64,000 bases of DNA, from assembly GCA_948099385.1 (NCBI GenBank), contig CANUEZ040000116.1:13145001-13209000 (forward strand), given 5' to 3'. Within the stretch, counting starts at the first letter, position 1. Each line of letters starts with the position of its first letter. The position numbers and the translations under genes are program-made. The notes beneath the pieces are model-generated. The model had not been told where the DNA came from. It saw only the letters and a list, made by a program, of their open reading frames with translations, and ran no database searches. Positions 12,033 to 23,300 of the stretch are shown here, piece by piece. Source of the DNA: Fasciola hepatica. Lineage: Eukaryota; Platyhelminthes; Trematoda; Plagiorchiida; Fasciolidae.

Positions 12033-15000
12033 CTAGGCCTCAGGGTTATCAGCTCCTCCGTCTTCGCTCTCGAGTAGGTTAATACTGCGTATGTCACGAA
12101 TGAGCACTCCGCTAGCTGTCTTCACCTTCACCGTTCTTATCATTCCGTCAGTGCTTTTGATGGTTTCCGTAACTACTCCCAAAGACCAAGCGCTGAAATG
12201 TGCGCGTTCGTCGGCGATCATAACCACGTTCCCAACTTTGAATGGTCTTGTTTTGGCCAGCCACTTCTGTCGAGTCTGCAAAGCCGGTAGGTACTCCCAT
12301 AGCAATCGCCTCCAGAAGACCTGGGCCAGATAGTTCGCTTGCTTCCATCCGTGGAGGTAGCTCACACGAAGGTTTACCGGCCCTTGGAAACCCTCGTTCG
12401 ACCTTAACGTCAATAAGTCGTTCGGGGTGAGCGCCAGATGGGTGGGGTCGCCGTTCAATACTGGAACCAGGGGGCGGTTGTTCAGGATTCGCTCCACCTC
12501 AGTCATGACGGTGTTCAGCGTCTCGTCGTCGGGTGGCTGCTGCTCCATGATTGACAGCAATATCCGTCTGGCGGACCGGATCATGCGTTCCCATATGCCG
12601 CCTCGGTGACTGGCCTGTGGGGGGTTGAAATGCCATCGTATGCCGTAGGCCACGGTTCGATTCTGCAGTTCGTCCCTGTTTATGTTCTTGTGCCAACGCT
12701 GCAATTCCCGTTGAGCGCCCACAAAGTTCGATCCATTATCGGTACGCCTCTTCGGTTGATAAATCTTTGCAAGGCCCGTAGAAACGAATCGGTCGTCATC
12801 GAATGTGCGACTTCTAGGTGTACCGCAAGTGATTTCATGCACGTCATGATACATCTGTATCGCTTTTCTAATCTTTTCCCGCACTTGATCCACAAGGGCC
12901 CGAAATAGTCCAACCCGGTGTCACTGAACGGCCACCAGCCCGTAGTCACCCTGCGTTCTGGTAGTGGGGCCATGAGTTGTTTGCCTGCTGTGGCATTGCG
13001 TCTCCTGCATTGCACACACCGTCGGATTACGCGTTTTACAGTCTCTCGTCCTCTCAACAACCAAAGACGCTTTCGGATGACGCTCGTCACGTGACTTTCC
13101 CCGGCATGTCCCTCCATGGCGTGGACGTGTTGAATCATTAGCTCTACTACAGGTTGTCTCGCAGGGAGCAGTATAGGATACTTTGTGTCGAAGTTCAGGT
13201 GGGCGTTGGTCAGCCTACCATCCACCCGCAGCAGTCCGTTGATGAGTTTGGGGTTTAAACGCTTCAGCTCGCCTCTTGGAGATGGCATGTCTTTACTGGT
13301 CGGCCCCACTTCTTCCGCCCTCTTGAGTTCTCGGGCGAAAGCCTCGCGTTGTATCATTCTGAAAATATCGTACTCTGCCGCTTGTAGCTCATCGGGACCT
13401 ATCGGGCCGACCGGTATCCGACCTGAGGGCCGTAGCCCTTTCATGACTAGTAAATTTCTCTTGAACCTGGTTAACCAAACTAACGAACGAAGCATCTTCA
13501 TCCAGGAAGAAAACCTGACCAGTCGCGATAGAATGGACGACGCTTCGACGACGTTGGCCACCATCACTACGCCTTTGATCTCCAGTTCCAATTCCGTAGG
13601 GGGTTTTAATTCGAACACGGGCCAGTCCTGTTTGGGCAATTGCAGGAAGTTTGGCCCTCTCGTCCACGTGTCCAGTTGCCTGAAGTTGTTCGCACCTCGG
13701 GAGCACAGGTCGGCCGGATTATCGCCAGACCTGACATGATTCCACTGGTTCGTGGCTGATTCATCGTGGATAATCGTGAGCCGGTTAGCAACGAAAGTAC
13801 TAAACCGGCTCCGGACGTTGTTGATATAGTAAAGTATTATCGTTGAATCCGTCCAGAAGCCCACCGACCAAATGTAGAGATCGAAACATCTCTTCACAGC
13901 TTGCACCACCCTGACTGCCAACACGGCTACGCTGAGTTCAAGGCGTGGGATTGAGACCGACTTCAGTGGAGCAACGCGAACTTTGGCGAACGGGATCCTC
14001 GTGCTATACTGTCCATCTCCTGTGCACCATCGTCCGTACACCACAGCTCCATAACCGACTTCGGATGCATCGGAAAAGGCATGTATTTCTCCAGTCCGTG
14101 TCGTATGGCCAGGAGTCAAACATCGTGGGATTCTTATGATCCCTAATTTCTTCAAGGTGTTCAAAAATTCCTCCCAGTCCAACCGGTCCCCTCGGTCCAG
14201 TGACTGGTCCCAATCAACTTTCTTACGGCACAGCCGCTGCAGCAAGATCTTTCCGGGTAGCAGCCATGGTGAGACGAAACCGAGCGGGTCGAACAAACTT
14301 GAGACGGCAGATAGTATGCCACGACGGGCTATTGGCAGCTCGGGAACGTTCAGTTCGAAAACAAAATCGTCCGTTTCCGCGTCCCATTGTATCCCTAAGG
14401 TGCGCTCGATAGGAAGTGGAGAGCCGTCCAAATCTCTTACCCTTTTGGCCTTTTCGTGATACGGGATGACCTTCAGCACTTCTGAGGCGTTCGACATCCA
14501 TTTAGTTAGATGGAAGCCGCCCTCTTTCAGCAATCTCGTCAGACCCCTGAACTGCTCTAGAGCTGATTCCACATCATCGAATGACCCAAGATAGTCTTAG
14601 ACATGGACGTTTCTGCTGAGGCTATCTACCACCGACCGATGGACCAGATCTTCATGTTTCTTCGCCGATTCTCGGAGGGCGTAGTTCGCACAAAATGGTG
14701 ACGATATGGCTCCGAAGGGGTAGAAGGTCATCCTATAATTCACCACTACGTTGTCCCAGTCGCTCCCTTCCCACCACAGGAAACGCAAAGCATCTCGTTC
14801 TCCTACCGGAATCTTCACCTGATGGAACATTTCCCTAACGTCAGCAGACAAAGCCACTTTACCCACTCTGAAACGGCACAAAACATCGATCAGTGGTGTG
14901 GTCCAGTCAGGCCCCTGAAGTAGGCGATCGTTTAACGACTTGCCCTGAAACGTGGCCGCACAGTCGAAAACCACCCGCAGTTTATTGGGTTTCTTGGGGT

Positions 15001-17212
15001 TGATAACCGGGTGGTGAGGCAGATACCAGATACCCCTTTTGCTGTCGGTGTTAACAGGCACCTTTTCAATGTAACCGAGGGCCTCGTTTCGCTTCATCAA
15101 ATCCACGTATCGTTCCCACAGATTCTGGTCTCGAATGAAGCGTTCTTTTAGTCGTAGTAATCGTTTGATAACATAATTTCTGTTGTCAGTCCACGGGTCG
15201 ACCGGTGTGCGCCATGGTAGGGGAACCTCGAACTGTTTTTTGAGGCCTCTAGTGCCTTGCCGCACCGTTTGTAGAGCGGAGTGATCCTCTTGAGACAACG
15301 TCGGTCTTTCGTCTCCAATGTCATGAAACTCCTTTTCATACGGCCGTTGCAGATGATAATCTATGCGGTCCGTTTCGGCGGATAAGCAATTCACGGAACC
15401 ACGTACCCCTACTGGACCGTATAACATCCATCCCAGAGCCGTGCGTACGGCATAAGGTGCCTGGCGGTCGCCAACTCTCTGGTCAAGCACCCAATGCGCC
15501 TCTGGCACGTCGCAGCCGATGAGGAGATCCACCTCATCATCTTCCCAGTCTACAACGGTCACATCCTGCAGGTGGGGCCACCGAGTCAAGATTGCGTTCA
15601 CCGACCTTGGTGCTCGCATGGGGAGATCCGCTAACGTGAATGCCTCCGTTGGTTCAATTTCCTCGTTAGTGTCTAGAGAGATGAGTTGCGGCCTTAAACT
15701 ACCGGCAGTCATTACCTGTGTTCCGCCCACCGTGCTCACTGCTAACGACGTCGCACCTTTAGCCAGTTGGTGTTTGTCGGCAAACCGCTCTTTCACTAAA
15801 GTGGTGTCGGATCCACTATCAACGAAAGCCAACGCCTTGACTATCCCAGTCGGAGTCACTACTCCCACGGCCACTACGCCTAAACGTACTGGTTTACTGG
15901 CAGACTGTGAAGTTGAACAAATCACGCTGGGCTTGGCACTCGCCTCGGATATGGTTACGCTCGCCTGATGCAGCAGCCGATGGTGTCTGCCCGTGCAGCC
16001 CTCGTAACCACATCGGTTCCTTGTCCTACAGGCTGCTGCCCGGTGCGTGGTGTTGAGACAGATGAAACATGCTCCTGCCATCCTCGCCATTCCCCACCGT
16101 TCGTCTATTGTGGCGTTGCCGAACTTGGGGCATTCTGGTAGGCCATGGCCAGTACCACAGGATCTGCAATTTGGTTTCGCCGTAGCATCTCGTGAAATGA
16201 CGTGTGTGTTGTTCCAAGGCTGGTACTTTGGGTGTTCCCGTACAGGGGTTTGGACTTGGCTAGTACCGGGCTTGTTTGCTCGGTTGCTGTCCTGGATGAG
16301 TCGGCCGAATCTGCTGTCAGCTATCTTCGTTTGCCTGTCTAAGTATTCAGTAAGGTCTTCGAAGTTGGCTTCTCTGTCGCTTCGGCTTATCCGTTCAGCT
16401 TCTTCCGCCCACCGACCCTGTAGTTCGGGAGAGAGGTGACGGACTATGCCTTCCAAAGTGTGCATGGCGTCTAGGTCAGCCCTGTAACCTAAATGGTCGA
16501 GGGCTATTGAGCAGTTCTGCATCTTGATCACCAGGTCGGCCATGGTGTAGACATCGCCCTTGGTTCTATTTGCCTCTGCCATCACGCCCTCTATTAGGTT
16601 ACGGGCTACTTTGAAAGGTTGGCCAAACACGTCCCTTAGAATCTTCCTTGCCCTTGTGTAGCCTTGGTCCGGGTCGAGCATGGTGCACCCGTCGATAGCT
16701 TCTCTTGCCCGGCCTCGGCAGTAGTGAGTAAGGTAAAGAAGCCTTTGCCCAGGGTCGGTTACCTTATTTTCAACGAACGTCTCGAACTGCTTGACAAACT
16801 TTCAGTATTGCTCAGCTCGCCCGTCGAAAACCGTTAACTCCAATCTAGGCAGATCGATCGATGGTGGTTTTTAGTCGGCGACCGGCGTGGGGTTCCCTAC
16901 CTTATTGCACCCTAACCTATCGGAAGTGTCGAAGTCACTGGTCTCATACTCTCGCTGTTTCTGTGTACACTTCTCTGCTTCATGCGCCTGTAGTCTAGCC
17001 GAAAGTAACTGTTGCTCTAGTTCTAGTATTCTCAGCTTATATAAATCGACATCCTTACGATCAATATTGTTTTCAATAACACATGAACTAGCACTGACAG
17101 GACTAGGCGATCTAGCACTAACTAAAGAATCATATGTACCCAAAACCTCCCCAGAGACTTGCCAGATTACTTCCTGTCCGGATTCGACTGCCTTTGATCC
17201 TTTTCTTGGCAT
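12033..17212 (-). pseudogene. BEL/Pao gag-pol polyprotein, broken
   Basis: One frame runs from the ATG at 17212 to about 12750, broken by stops at 16871-16873 (TAA), 16802-16804 (TGA, where a Trp is expected) and 14597-14599 (TAA). A small deletion near 12745 then shifts the frame, and 12893-12033 completes it. In order: gag (LPRLELTVFDG, then LLYLTHYCRGRAREAI), zinc knuckles (CRSCGTGHGLPEC, CFICLNTTHRAAAC), protease DSGSDTTL near 15813, RT (VVFDCAATFQGKSLND, LSADVREMFHQVKIP, FGAISSPF), RNase H (FSDASEVGYGA near 14060), integrase zinc site (HAMEGHAG, CVQCRRR) and catalytic core (DYFGPL, TDNGSNF, GGIWERM). The third stop falls on the first Asp of the RT Y-V-D-D box (HV, stop, DYLGS). Without these lesions the length would be normal for the family. 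Confidence 0.93.
16871..17212 (-). pseudogene. BEL gag N-terminal segment
   Basis: The first 113 codons of the polyprotein, from MPRKGSKAVESGQE to a premature TAA. It has a Ser-rich part, then a short coiled-coil-like segment (KLRILELEQQLLSARLQ) as is usual at the start of BEL gag. The start is the first ATG after the primer-binding region that follows the 5' LTR. Confidence 0.8.
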
Positions 17213-17255
17213 TTTGCGTGATTTTTCCTCGTTCCAAAATTGATCTATTGAGTAT

Positions 17256-17632
17256 TGTTACGAACGTTTGAGCAATGCGTAGCCGAATTCGTAACGGATC
17301 CCGAAATCAAAAGACGATTATCTGTGATATTCTACGATACTAGATTATTACAATAAACAATGACATAAACAATATACAAACCTCAATAATACGATCACAA
17401 GGACTGAACAACGAGAAACCGAATAGCAGCGTGTGAGCAGACAGCACGTGCGTCACGCAGGTCCTGAACAAGGATGTGCCAAAGTAGCGCTCTGGGCGCG
17501 AACAAACAACAATTGGTCCAGAAAAACAACCAGTTCGTAAAGACAAGTCAATAGTGTATGGAAATGAGTGATGTTGGGAAAAACACTAAATCGCGAGGGA
17601 AAAAGGGGGATTTTCCACGACCGGCTGTTACA
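17256..17632 (-). repeat. 5' LTR of the BEL/Pao element
   Basis: Pairs with 10952-11329. On the minus strand it should carry the promoter and start of transcription. The DNA after it, towards the gag ATG, contains TTTTGGAACGAGG at about 17228-17240, the best candidate for a tRNA primer-binding site; the tRNA was not identified. Confidence 0.9.
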
Positions 17633-17637
17633 CTCCG
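17633..17637. repeat. target-site duplication of the BEL element, right copy
   Basis: CTCCG, identical to 10947-10951. Confidence 0.85.
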
Positions 17638-18560
17638 CAGTGCTTTGCTTGGGGCATTTAGAAGTGGTAAGTGTGGCTTGATGAGAGAGTTAGACCTGAT
17701 GGCAGAGTCAACAACGATCACTCCACCCGTGGTACCTCCACTAGTGGGTTGAGGGTTACTGGATACGTTTGATAAGTTGGTTGGGCGAGTCATACCGTCA
17801 CTGGGAGTGGCTAACTCTCCGGTGATAAGTAATGGTGGATTCCAGGTAGTGATCCAAAGGGAGGACAGTTCGCTAAAGGTAAACTCTATGCTTCTTGGTT
17901 TCTCAGGAATTGGTTGACAAGGCGAAGTTGAGAGGGGTACATCTAAGTCAACGTCAAAAACCTGAGATCGATGTTCTGGTGAGTGTATAGTCAAACTGGT
18001 ATTGCATGTGCGTTGCGCGTCGACAGACGGCGAAGAAGCAGATAGCTGAGGGCGGACAATTTTTGGCACAGCGGAATACGTGCTTGCGAACCTGGAAAAT
18101 TCCCTTTCCAGTGGGATCGTTTCTGCAGTAACCCTGATGTACTTGAACAACGTTCTCGAAAAGATGATGGATTGGCTCCTAAAGCATTCTTTGGCAGATT
18201 TCCCGTCAAGAAACCTAAACAATGGTGGAAAAGATTTGCGTTGAATGTTCTTTCATAGCTGAAAGTACTGGCAGGGGTGCTGTGTCATATAATTACCACC
18301 TAAAAAGCTGTTTTACGTTTTCCACAGGGATTCTGTTGCATATATCGAATACAACGGCTCTTTTGAATTGCTGACCCTTTGCACAGTCAGCGAGATAGTG
18401 GCTTCTATAAAAAGCTCAGCCGTGACTAGATCTTGGGCTGACGGATTTGTTGGGGGACCGGAAAATTCAGTGAGTGAACACAATTTGGACGAAGTTTCAT
18501 CAGCCGATGACGGCTGATAGTTGAGATTGAAGAGATTTTGTTCTATTGCCTCAGCCTTTC
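17638..18560 (-). pseudogene. LINE ORF1 (CR1-like), interrupted by the BEL element
   Basis: The minus-strand frame from about 18222 carries FRSQSIIFSRTLFKYIRV followed by PLEREFSRF, which resembles the end of the RRM-like domain of fluke LINE ORF1 proteins (residues exposed as F-K-x-I-R-V, then a T-P-L-E-R-E helix). Upstream, near 18400-18330, KRAVVFDI may be the first strand of the same domain, separated by a stop. A long Ser/Pro/Thr-rich tail follows and continues at 10951 after the BEL insertion. ORF1 would bind LINE RNA. Identity as an ORF1 is inference from pattern; that one ORF was split is seen directly. Confidence 0.55.
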
Positions 18561-19265
18561 CATTAGCCCCACCAAGAACATCAATCAGACTGACAGGTCA
18601 CGGATTCTATGAGTTTCGTAACTTTCCACTTGGCGAGTACTTTTGGTCCAGTGTTGACACGACCTATCAATGGGTGCATAATCTGTCTGGTTGATAGTTT
18701 CGGCGTTGCAACACTTAAGGCTATTGCACTGGTGTTGAATATATAGAATAGAGCTACATTCCACAATGCAAAGGTTTCTTGAATTAGAAACGTGGAACTC
18801 TCTTGCTTTGGATCAAACAAAATGTGGAATTGCTGCTAGTGAGAATCGGAAACTAAACGACCGCTTCCAAGTGGTTCCGGAAAAGAGACGGTTGTTATTA
18901 TTGTAACGTCGAATGTGAAACTAACTGTTGGAGTGATGTTGCACTAGACTCTAGACTATGATAGAATACCGTGTGGTGCTGTGAACATCTGTACTCTAGA
19001 CGGATGTTTCCCACCCTTTTTTGCCTTCCCCACGATATTGAAACGAATAGTCCAAAAGCTGACCATCACCCTTTACTAGGCTCCTGATCTCACTCTCAAA
19101 CAGTCGGAAGGACGAAGCATACAGTAAAGATGAACCGTCGAGCTAAAGGAGTTCGCTTTTAGGCAACTTCAATCCTACTAGCAACCGGTTTAGCCCATCC
19201 ATGCCGTTCAAAGGGTCAAAGTTATCAGAAAACCCAAGTCGTCATCTCGGTTCCCACCAGCACTA
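18560..19265. other. no gene recognised
   Basis: Only short unrelated open frames. The flanks are LINE and BEL fragments, so this is probably decayed element sequence. Confidence 0.4.
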
Positions 19266-19269
19266 AGAT

Positions 19270-19560
19270 CTTTGGTACCTAGGATGAACAATTAAATATA
19301 TAATTCTCCAATATTCCTTTCCCAAATGCGGACTGTCCCATAAGAATTCCCCCTCCATGTCGTCTAAGCGCCTCAGCCGCGATTTGTTTGGCTTCAGCCG
19401 CCCTAAGCATAGCTTTAACGGCTTTCACTTTTGACTGAACACTTTCAAATTCTAGTTTTACCTCCACGTGAAAGTCCGTCAAATTATTACCAGCAACAGA
19501 AGAAGGAGACGTACCAGCACGTGGAGTAACGACTGTAAGTCACACTTCTCGCAAATTGAG
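19270..19560 (-). pseudogene. BEL/Pao gag N-terminal fragment, second copy
   Basis: Minus strand: a Thr/Ser-rich start, then VKAVKAMLRAAEAKQIAAEA, an Ala/Lys/Glu-rich helix like those near the start of BEL gag. It directly follows, in minus orientation, a relic resembling the 5' LTR of the complete BEL element. Open from about 19560 to the stop at 19279. No RT is present to its left. Confidence 0.45.
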
Positions 19561-19850
19561 CAAAGCGTAGCCAATTCACACGGATTCCAAAACCAGGAGA
19601 AGATTGATTTGTAGCTTCCAGGGTGCTAAATTGAAAATTGCAAAAAATGTAGTTATACACAAGCCTCAGGTATGCTGTTGAATAGATTCAACAGTAAAAC
19701 CCAAAGGTTCAAAGTCCCTTTGTTCAAGCTCGACGGTTATAAACGATTCGAGGCCAAATTCAAATGTGTTACGCAAACAAACAAACGAGCAGAAGTGTTG
19801 TGTATGGACAAGCTTAGCAAATTATTGTCAAATGTATTCACGTTCACAAA
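19545..19850 (-). repeat. degenerate BEL/Pao LTR-like relic, second copy
   Basis: The segment has GAGCAAAGCGTAGCCAATTC followed by GGATTCCAAAACCAG, and later CACAAGCCTCAGGTAT. This parallels GAGCAATGCGTAGCCGAATTC, GGATCCCGAAATCAAA and ACAAACCTCAATAAT in the complete BEL LTR, in order. Diverged but clearly related by eye. Confidence 0.5.
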
Positions 19851-20455
19851 GCGTGTAGAACATTTGGAAGGATTTTCAATACACGTTCATTACAACGACC
19901 ACTTCAGCAGCTGCCTCACAATCAAAATCAAACCTAATATCTAATTCTATCGGCAGCAGCAGAAGACTAAGGACTAGAAAATCCTCAATTAGAAACAACA
20001 AGAGTTGGAAAGAAAGGGTTCGCGGTGGCAAATGCACAAACACGAAAGTAATTTCAAAACTGTTCCAACTTAAAGCCACTACTAATACCCAACCACAGGT
20101 ACTCGTGAATCGGCTGACACGAAATCTTCAAAGGATTGGAGACCGCACCCCAATGCAGTAAAAAAAATACCGTAAGACCGCACGGAATGTTAGCCTCTAC
20201 GCCGAATGAAGGACAGATTTTCACCACTCCTGAACCCTTAATTAAAGAAATTCAGCAATTCTGATCTATCGAAAAAACGGAGCTTTTTTCAGTTGATGCA
20301 TCAAAAGCACGCAAACCACATATACCCCCAAGGCCGGAGATTTAAATGGGCGCCTCAGCCTATCACGCCATAGCTCAGTGGATTGCAGAAATTCTTGAAC
20401 CTGTGCGCGAGTCACTAACAAAGTATAGTGTGAAAGATTCATTCTCTTTGCGGAT

Positions 20456-21031
20456 ATGTTAAAACATCAGGATCTGTTTGAACGGACTATGCTTTTCCTA
20501 GATGTGGAATCCCTGTTCACAAACGTTCCGTTGATCGAGACGGGGGATTTCATCTGTCAGTACTTGACCGATAATGATATCAAACTCGACATTCCTGTGG
20601 CCAAGTTAAAAGAACTAATCCTCAGATGTGCATGGAATGTCCAATTTCTGTATCGTGGAAAATACTACGGGCAGGAGGACGGGGTAGCAATGGGACCACC
20701 ACTTGGACACCCTCTGGAGGATATATTCTCAGCAAAACTCGAAAGTGGACCACTACGCAGCACCATCGACGGTCCATATATATATACCAGATATACGGAT
20801 GACACTTCCATAACTTGTGACTCAGAAAAGGACATAACCGAACTACTGCGGACATTCAACACTACCCAAGCAATCACCAAATTTTTAGTGGAGATAGAGA
20901 CGGACAATTTCCTCGCTTTTCTTGATGTGGGATTACGTAGAATGGAGGACGGACATATGGAAAGGAGGGTGTATCGGAAATGTACGTGGTTGGGGCAATA
21001 TACGCATTTTCTAAGTTTCGTCTGCCTATGA
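20456..21031 (+). pseudogene. Penelope-like reverse transcriptase domain (element 2)
   Basis: A 191-codon open frame. Motif A reads MLFLDVESLFTNVPL, motif B DGVAMGPPLGHPLEDIF (the family has G-x-x-M-G-S-x-L-G-P), motif C YTRYTDDTS (Y-x-D-D with Thr), followed by FLVEIETDNFLAFLDV, the usual F-L-D block. Penelope-like RTs are related to telomerase and prime from nicked DNA. The ORF is truncated at both ends by frameshifts relative to the family, whose proteins run to roughly 700-900 residues. Confidence 0.85.
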
Positions 21032-21096
21032 TGCAAAAGAAATACAGTGAGCTGTCTGACCTACAAAACAAGAAACATCTGTATAGGTTGCTACAC

Positions 21097-21381
21097 CTAA
21101 CTTAGCGGTCTCCTTAGTAAACGTGTGCTTCGGTCCTTTGTGCTGCGGGGACCACTTGCACGTTACTCCAATGCTCGGCACTGTACGAATATGTTACCCA
21201 GAACGGTATTCTCTACGACCCGTGAGAACGAGAAGGTGATTGGGAGAGATGGTGGTTAGAGTGTATTTGGGAGCGTGCGTGAGAGCATGCGCAAGAGCAA
21301 TGGTCAAATGGCAACCGCGCTTGGCAGTCAGCGTTCAGTTAAACAATAAACGTGGTAAAAGTATGAACAAAGATGGCCACC
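21097..21381. other. insertion inside Penelope-like element 2
   Basis: The Penelope protein frame is interrupted after a Leu-Leu-His codon run and resumes at CNPDTIAQKLEHIRDTLLEKG. The intervening 285 bp have no related coding sense and are bracketed by GCTACAC (21090-21096 and 21382-21388), which looks like a target duplication. An AATAAACG near 21348 hints at a polyadenylation signal, so a short solo LTR or SINE is possible. Confidence 0.45.
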
Positions 21382-21682
21382 GCTACACATATGTAATCCT
21401 GATACGATTGCCCAAAAACTTGAACACATACGTGACACATTATTAGAAAAAGGCTATCCAGAACCGTTGATTCGTCAACATGTGGGGGAGAGGAGACACA
21501 AAATGAAAATACAAATGGCCAATTAAAAGGATGTCTTTCTAACTGTCCCGTTAAAGGGTGACAAAACCTTAGAAATACTAGAGCTATGCATATCTAATAC
21601 CCTCGGGAAGTCCTTTCCCGCTACACATGTCCGAATCCTAACAAATACCAAGCCTTACATTGTTCAACAATCCAAGGACAGG

Positions 21683-22042
21683 TTGCCTCAGCTGTCTCAG
21701 TCTTCCATTCTATATCAGTTTACATGCTCTTGTAGTGCACAGTATATTGGACATACGACGAGACGCCTGTCAAAGAGGATATTAGAACACGTCACGGCTT
21801 CTTCACGCAAAGGAACAGTTCGGACTATCAATAGCGCAATCCTACAACATCTGGTGGATAGCGGACACCAAAATGACACAGTGACAGCTTTCAAACCAGT
21901 CCTGAAAACTCCAAGATTTCACGCGAAAGGATTACGCAGGCGGTTGCTGATGACGTCAGAAGCCATAGCAATTCGACTATTGAAGCTGGAATTGTGTAAG
22001 CAGCGTAATCCCGTGCAACAGTTGTTGTTGCCGTGGCCGTAA
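21683..22042 (+). pseudogene. GIY-YIG endonuclease domain of Penelope-like element 2
   Basis: The nuclease begins with ILYQFTCSCSAQYIGHTTRR: the G-I-Y position is I-L-Y, Y-I-G is intact, and the R-L-x-x-R-x-x-E-H helix follows (RRLSKRILEHV). Two Cys before Y-I-G fit the C-x-C variant typical of Penelope nucleases. The metal-binding Glu lies in SEAIAIRLL near the end. This enzyme nicks target DNA for the attached RT. Fusion to the RT frame is lost. Confidence 0.8.
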
Positions 22043-22045
22043 CAA

Positions 22046-23300
22046 GTGATTCTCTTATGGTTCCAATGAACCAATTCTCCTCAGCTCCACACCTCTTTTT
22101 TCACCTCTTTTTTCACACCTTTGTTTTTCACACTGTATTTTCACGCCATTTGGTAACACATTTCACACTTATTATCGTTCACACAACGGACAAGGTTCAT
22201 CAAGTTGAAGCATGACTTCAAGTTACCAGGATTGTTGCACACTTACTCACTCTCTGCTATCCACAGCTGCACATGTACTCTCCTTTACCCAGTACTATAC
22301 ATCTAAATGCCTGAAGTGATATATCGAAAAGAAACTTCTCCGTGTTACATGCTTTTTCATGAATCGACGGGCATATTCTGTGATATTAATATGTAACGGC
22401 ATGAGTACGAGTCACTAAAAATGAGCTCATTCGCCGATCTGACTTAAAAAATTTGTGAATTAGATAAAAATGACTCTGTTCGGTGGACCTCTCCAAATTG
22501 CGTAGTAGCCCAATTAGAGAAAGGCTATATAACGAACGCCAAACTGGATACTGGTCCAGACAGAGTAGTGCAAATGGTCGATAAAACCCACTCACTAATT
22601 TGAGTGAAAGTCCACGGCACACCAACCTGAAAGTGATTAGTATAACCATACTCAAATTTTCGCACTCCCGACGTAAATAGTTGACCGAGAGGTACTCACC
22701 AGTATGAATACTATCCAAACTGAGTACATCACACGGAATAACTTCGTGACTAAATGTTTCGCATGAAGCTGTAGTTGCGAAATCATATAAGGAGAAATGG
22801 TAAAATATATCTCCGGTCATCAGGAGTAAAAATTATTATGAACTAGAACATGGTACCTGACTGAAAATGGACACGTTCCGAAGGCTCTGGCGACATAACA
22901 ATGTGTCCCTTTCGATGGTTGTTTGTGACGTTTATGTAAGCAGTCAAGATAGATTTTAGTAATAGGGCCCAAGTCATCGTTCAACTCTAGACACCATTAA
23001 GTATGACGGGCAAGAGATTTCATTTTTGCAGTACCTAGGTTTCCTAGAGCAAACCTCTCAAAACCGCAGCTCCCGATGTAGGAGGAACAATGATTCTGTC
23101 GGTAAAACACAAGATATCATCACAAGTCATTGAAATTTATTTGCGTCTTTTATAGAATTCAGGAAGGCGACGACAAACGTCGGTTTGCCATTCATGGCGA
23201 CAACAGGATATGATAGCTTGGTAATACGTCTTTGTTTCCCGAACTAAATCTGACCGACTAACAGGTAGTGGCCGTGTGAGCAAGCAGCCAACAGTAGATG
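22046..23300. other. no gene recognised
   Basis: 22046-22330 is T/C-rich and probably the Penelope 3' tail. A 144-codon minus-strand frame at 22386-22820 has no recognisable domain, no codon-bias support that I can judge, and no neighbouring exons; I treat it as chance or old transposon sequence. Confidence 0.35.

Larger units (their letters stand above)
10952..17632 (-). mobile_element. BEL/Pao LTR retrotransposon, full length, coding-defective
   Basis: Complete element in minus orientation. It has two 377/378-bp LTRs, a 5-bp target duplication, and a polyprotein with gag, zinc knuckles, aspartic protease, RT, RNase H and integrase in BEL/Pao order. LTR arms differ by about four substitutions and one 1-bp indel by eye, suggesting a young insertion. 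The polyprotein nevertheless carries three in-frame stops and a frameshift, so the copy probably moved with proteins supplied by a relative, or decayed quickly. No env-like gene is present. It landed in a LINE ORF1. Confidence 0.93.
20250..22045 (+). mobile_element. Penelope-like element 2, decayed, with insertion
   Basis: RT and GIY-YIG nuclease in the Penelope order on the plus strand. The N-terminal part (20290-20440) is in pieces (KARKPHIPPRPEI, IAQWIAEILEPVRESL). The main RT block is 20456-21031, and the nuclease is 21683-22042. Between them a ~285-bp foreign stretch (21097-21381) sits between two GCTACAC copies. A T/C-rich 3' tail follows. Several stops and shifts make it inactive. Confidence 0.8.

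Noticed and set aside
13185..13739. 184-codon plus-strand open frame
   Set aside because: Antisense shadow of the BEL polyprotein, which has clear domains on the minus strand.
15519..15968. 149-codon plus-strand open frame
   Set aside because: Antisense of the BEL protease region; no domain of its own.
22386..22820. 144-codon minus-strand frame
   Set aside because: No domain, no splice context, between transposon relics; probably chance.
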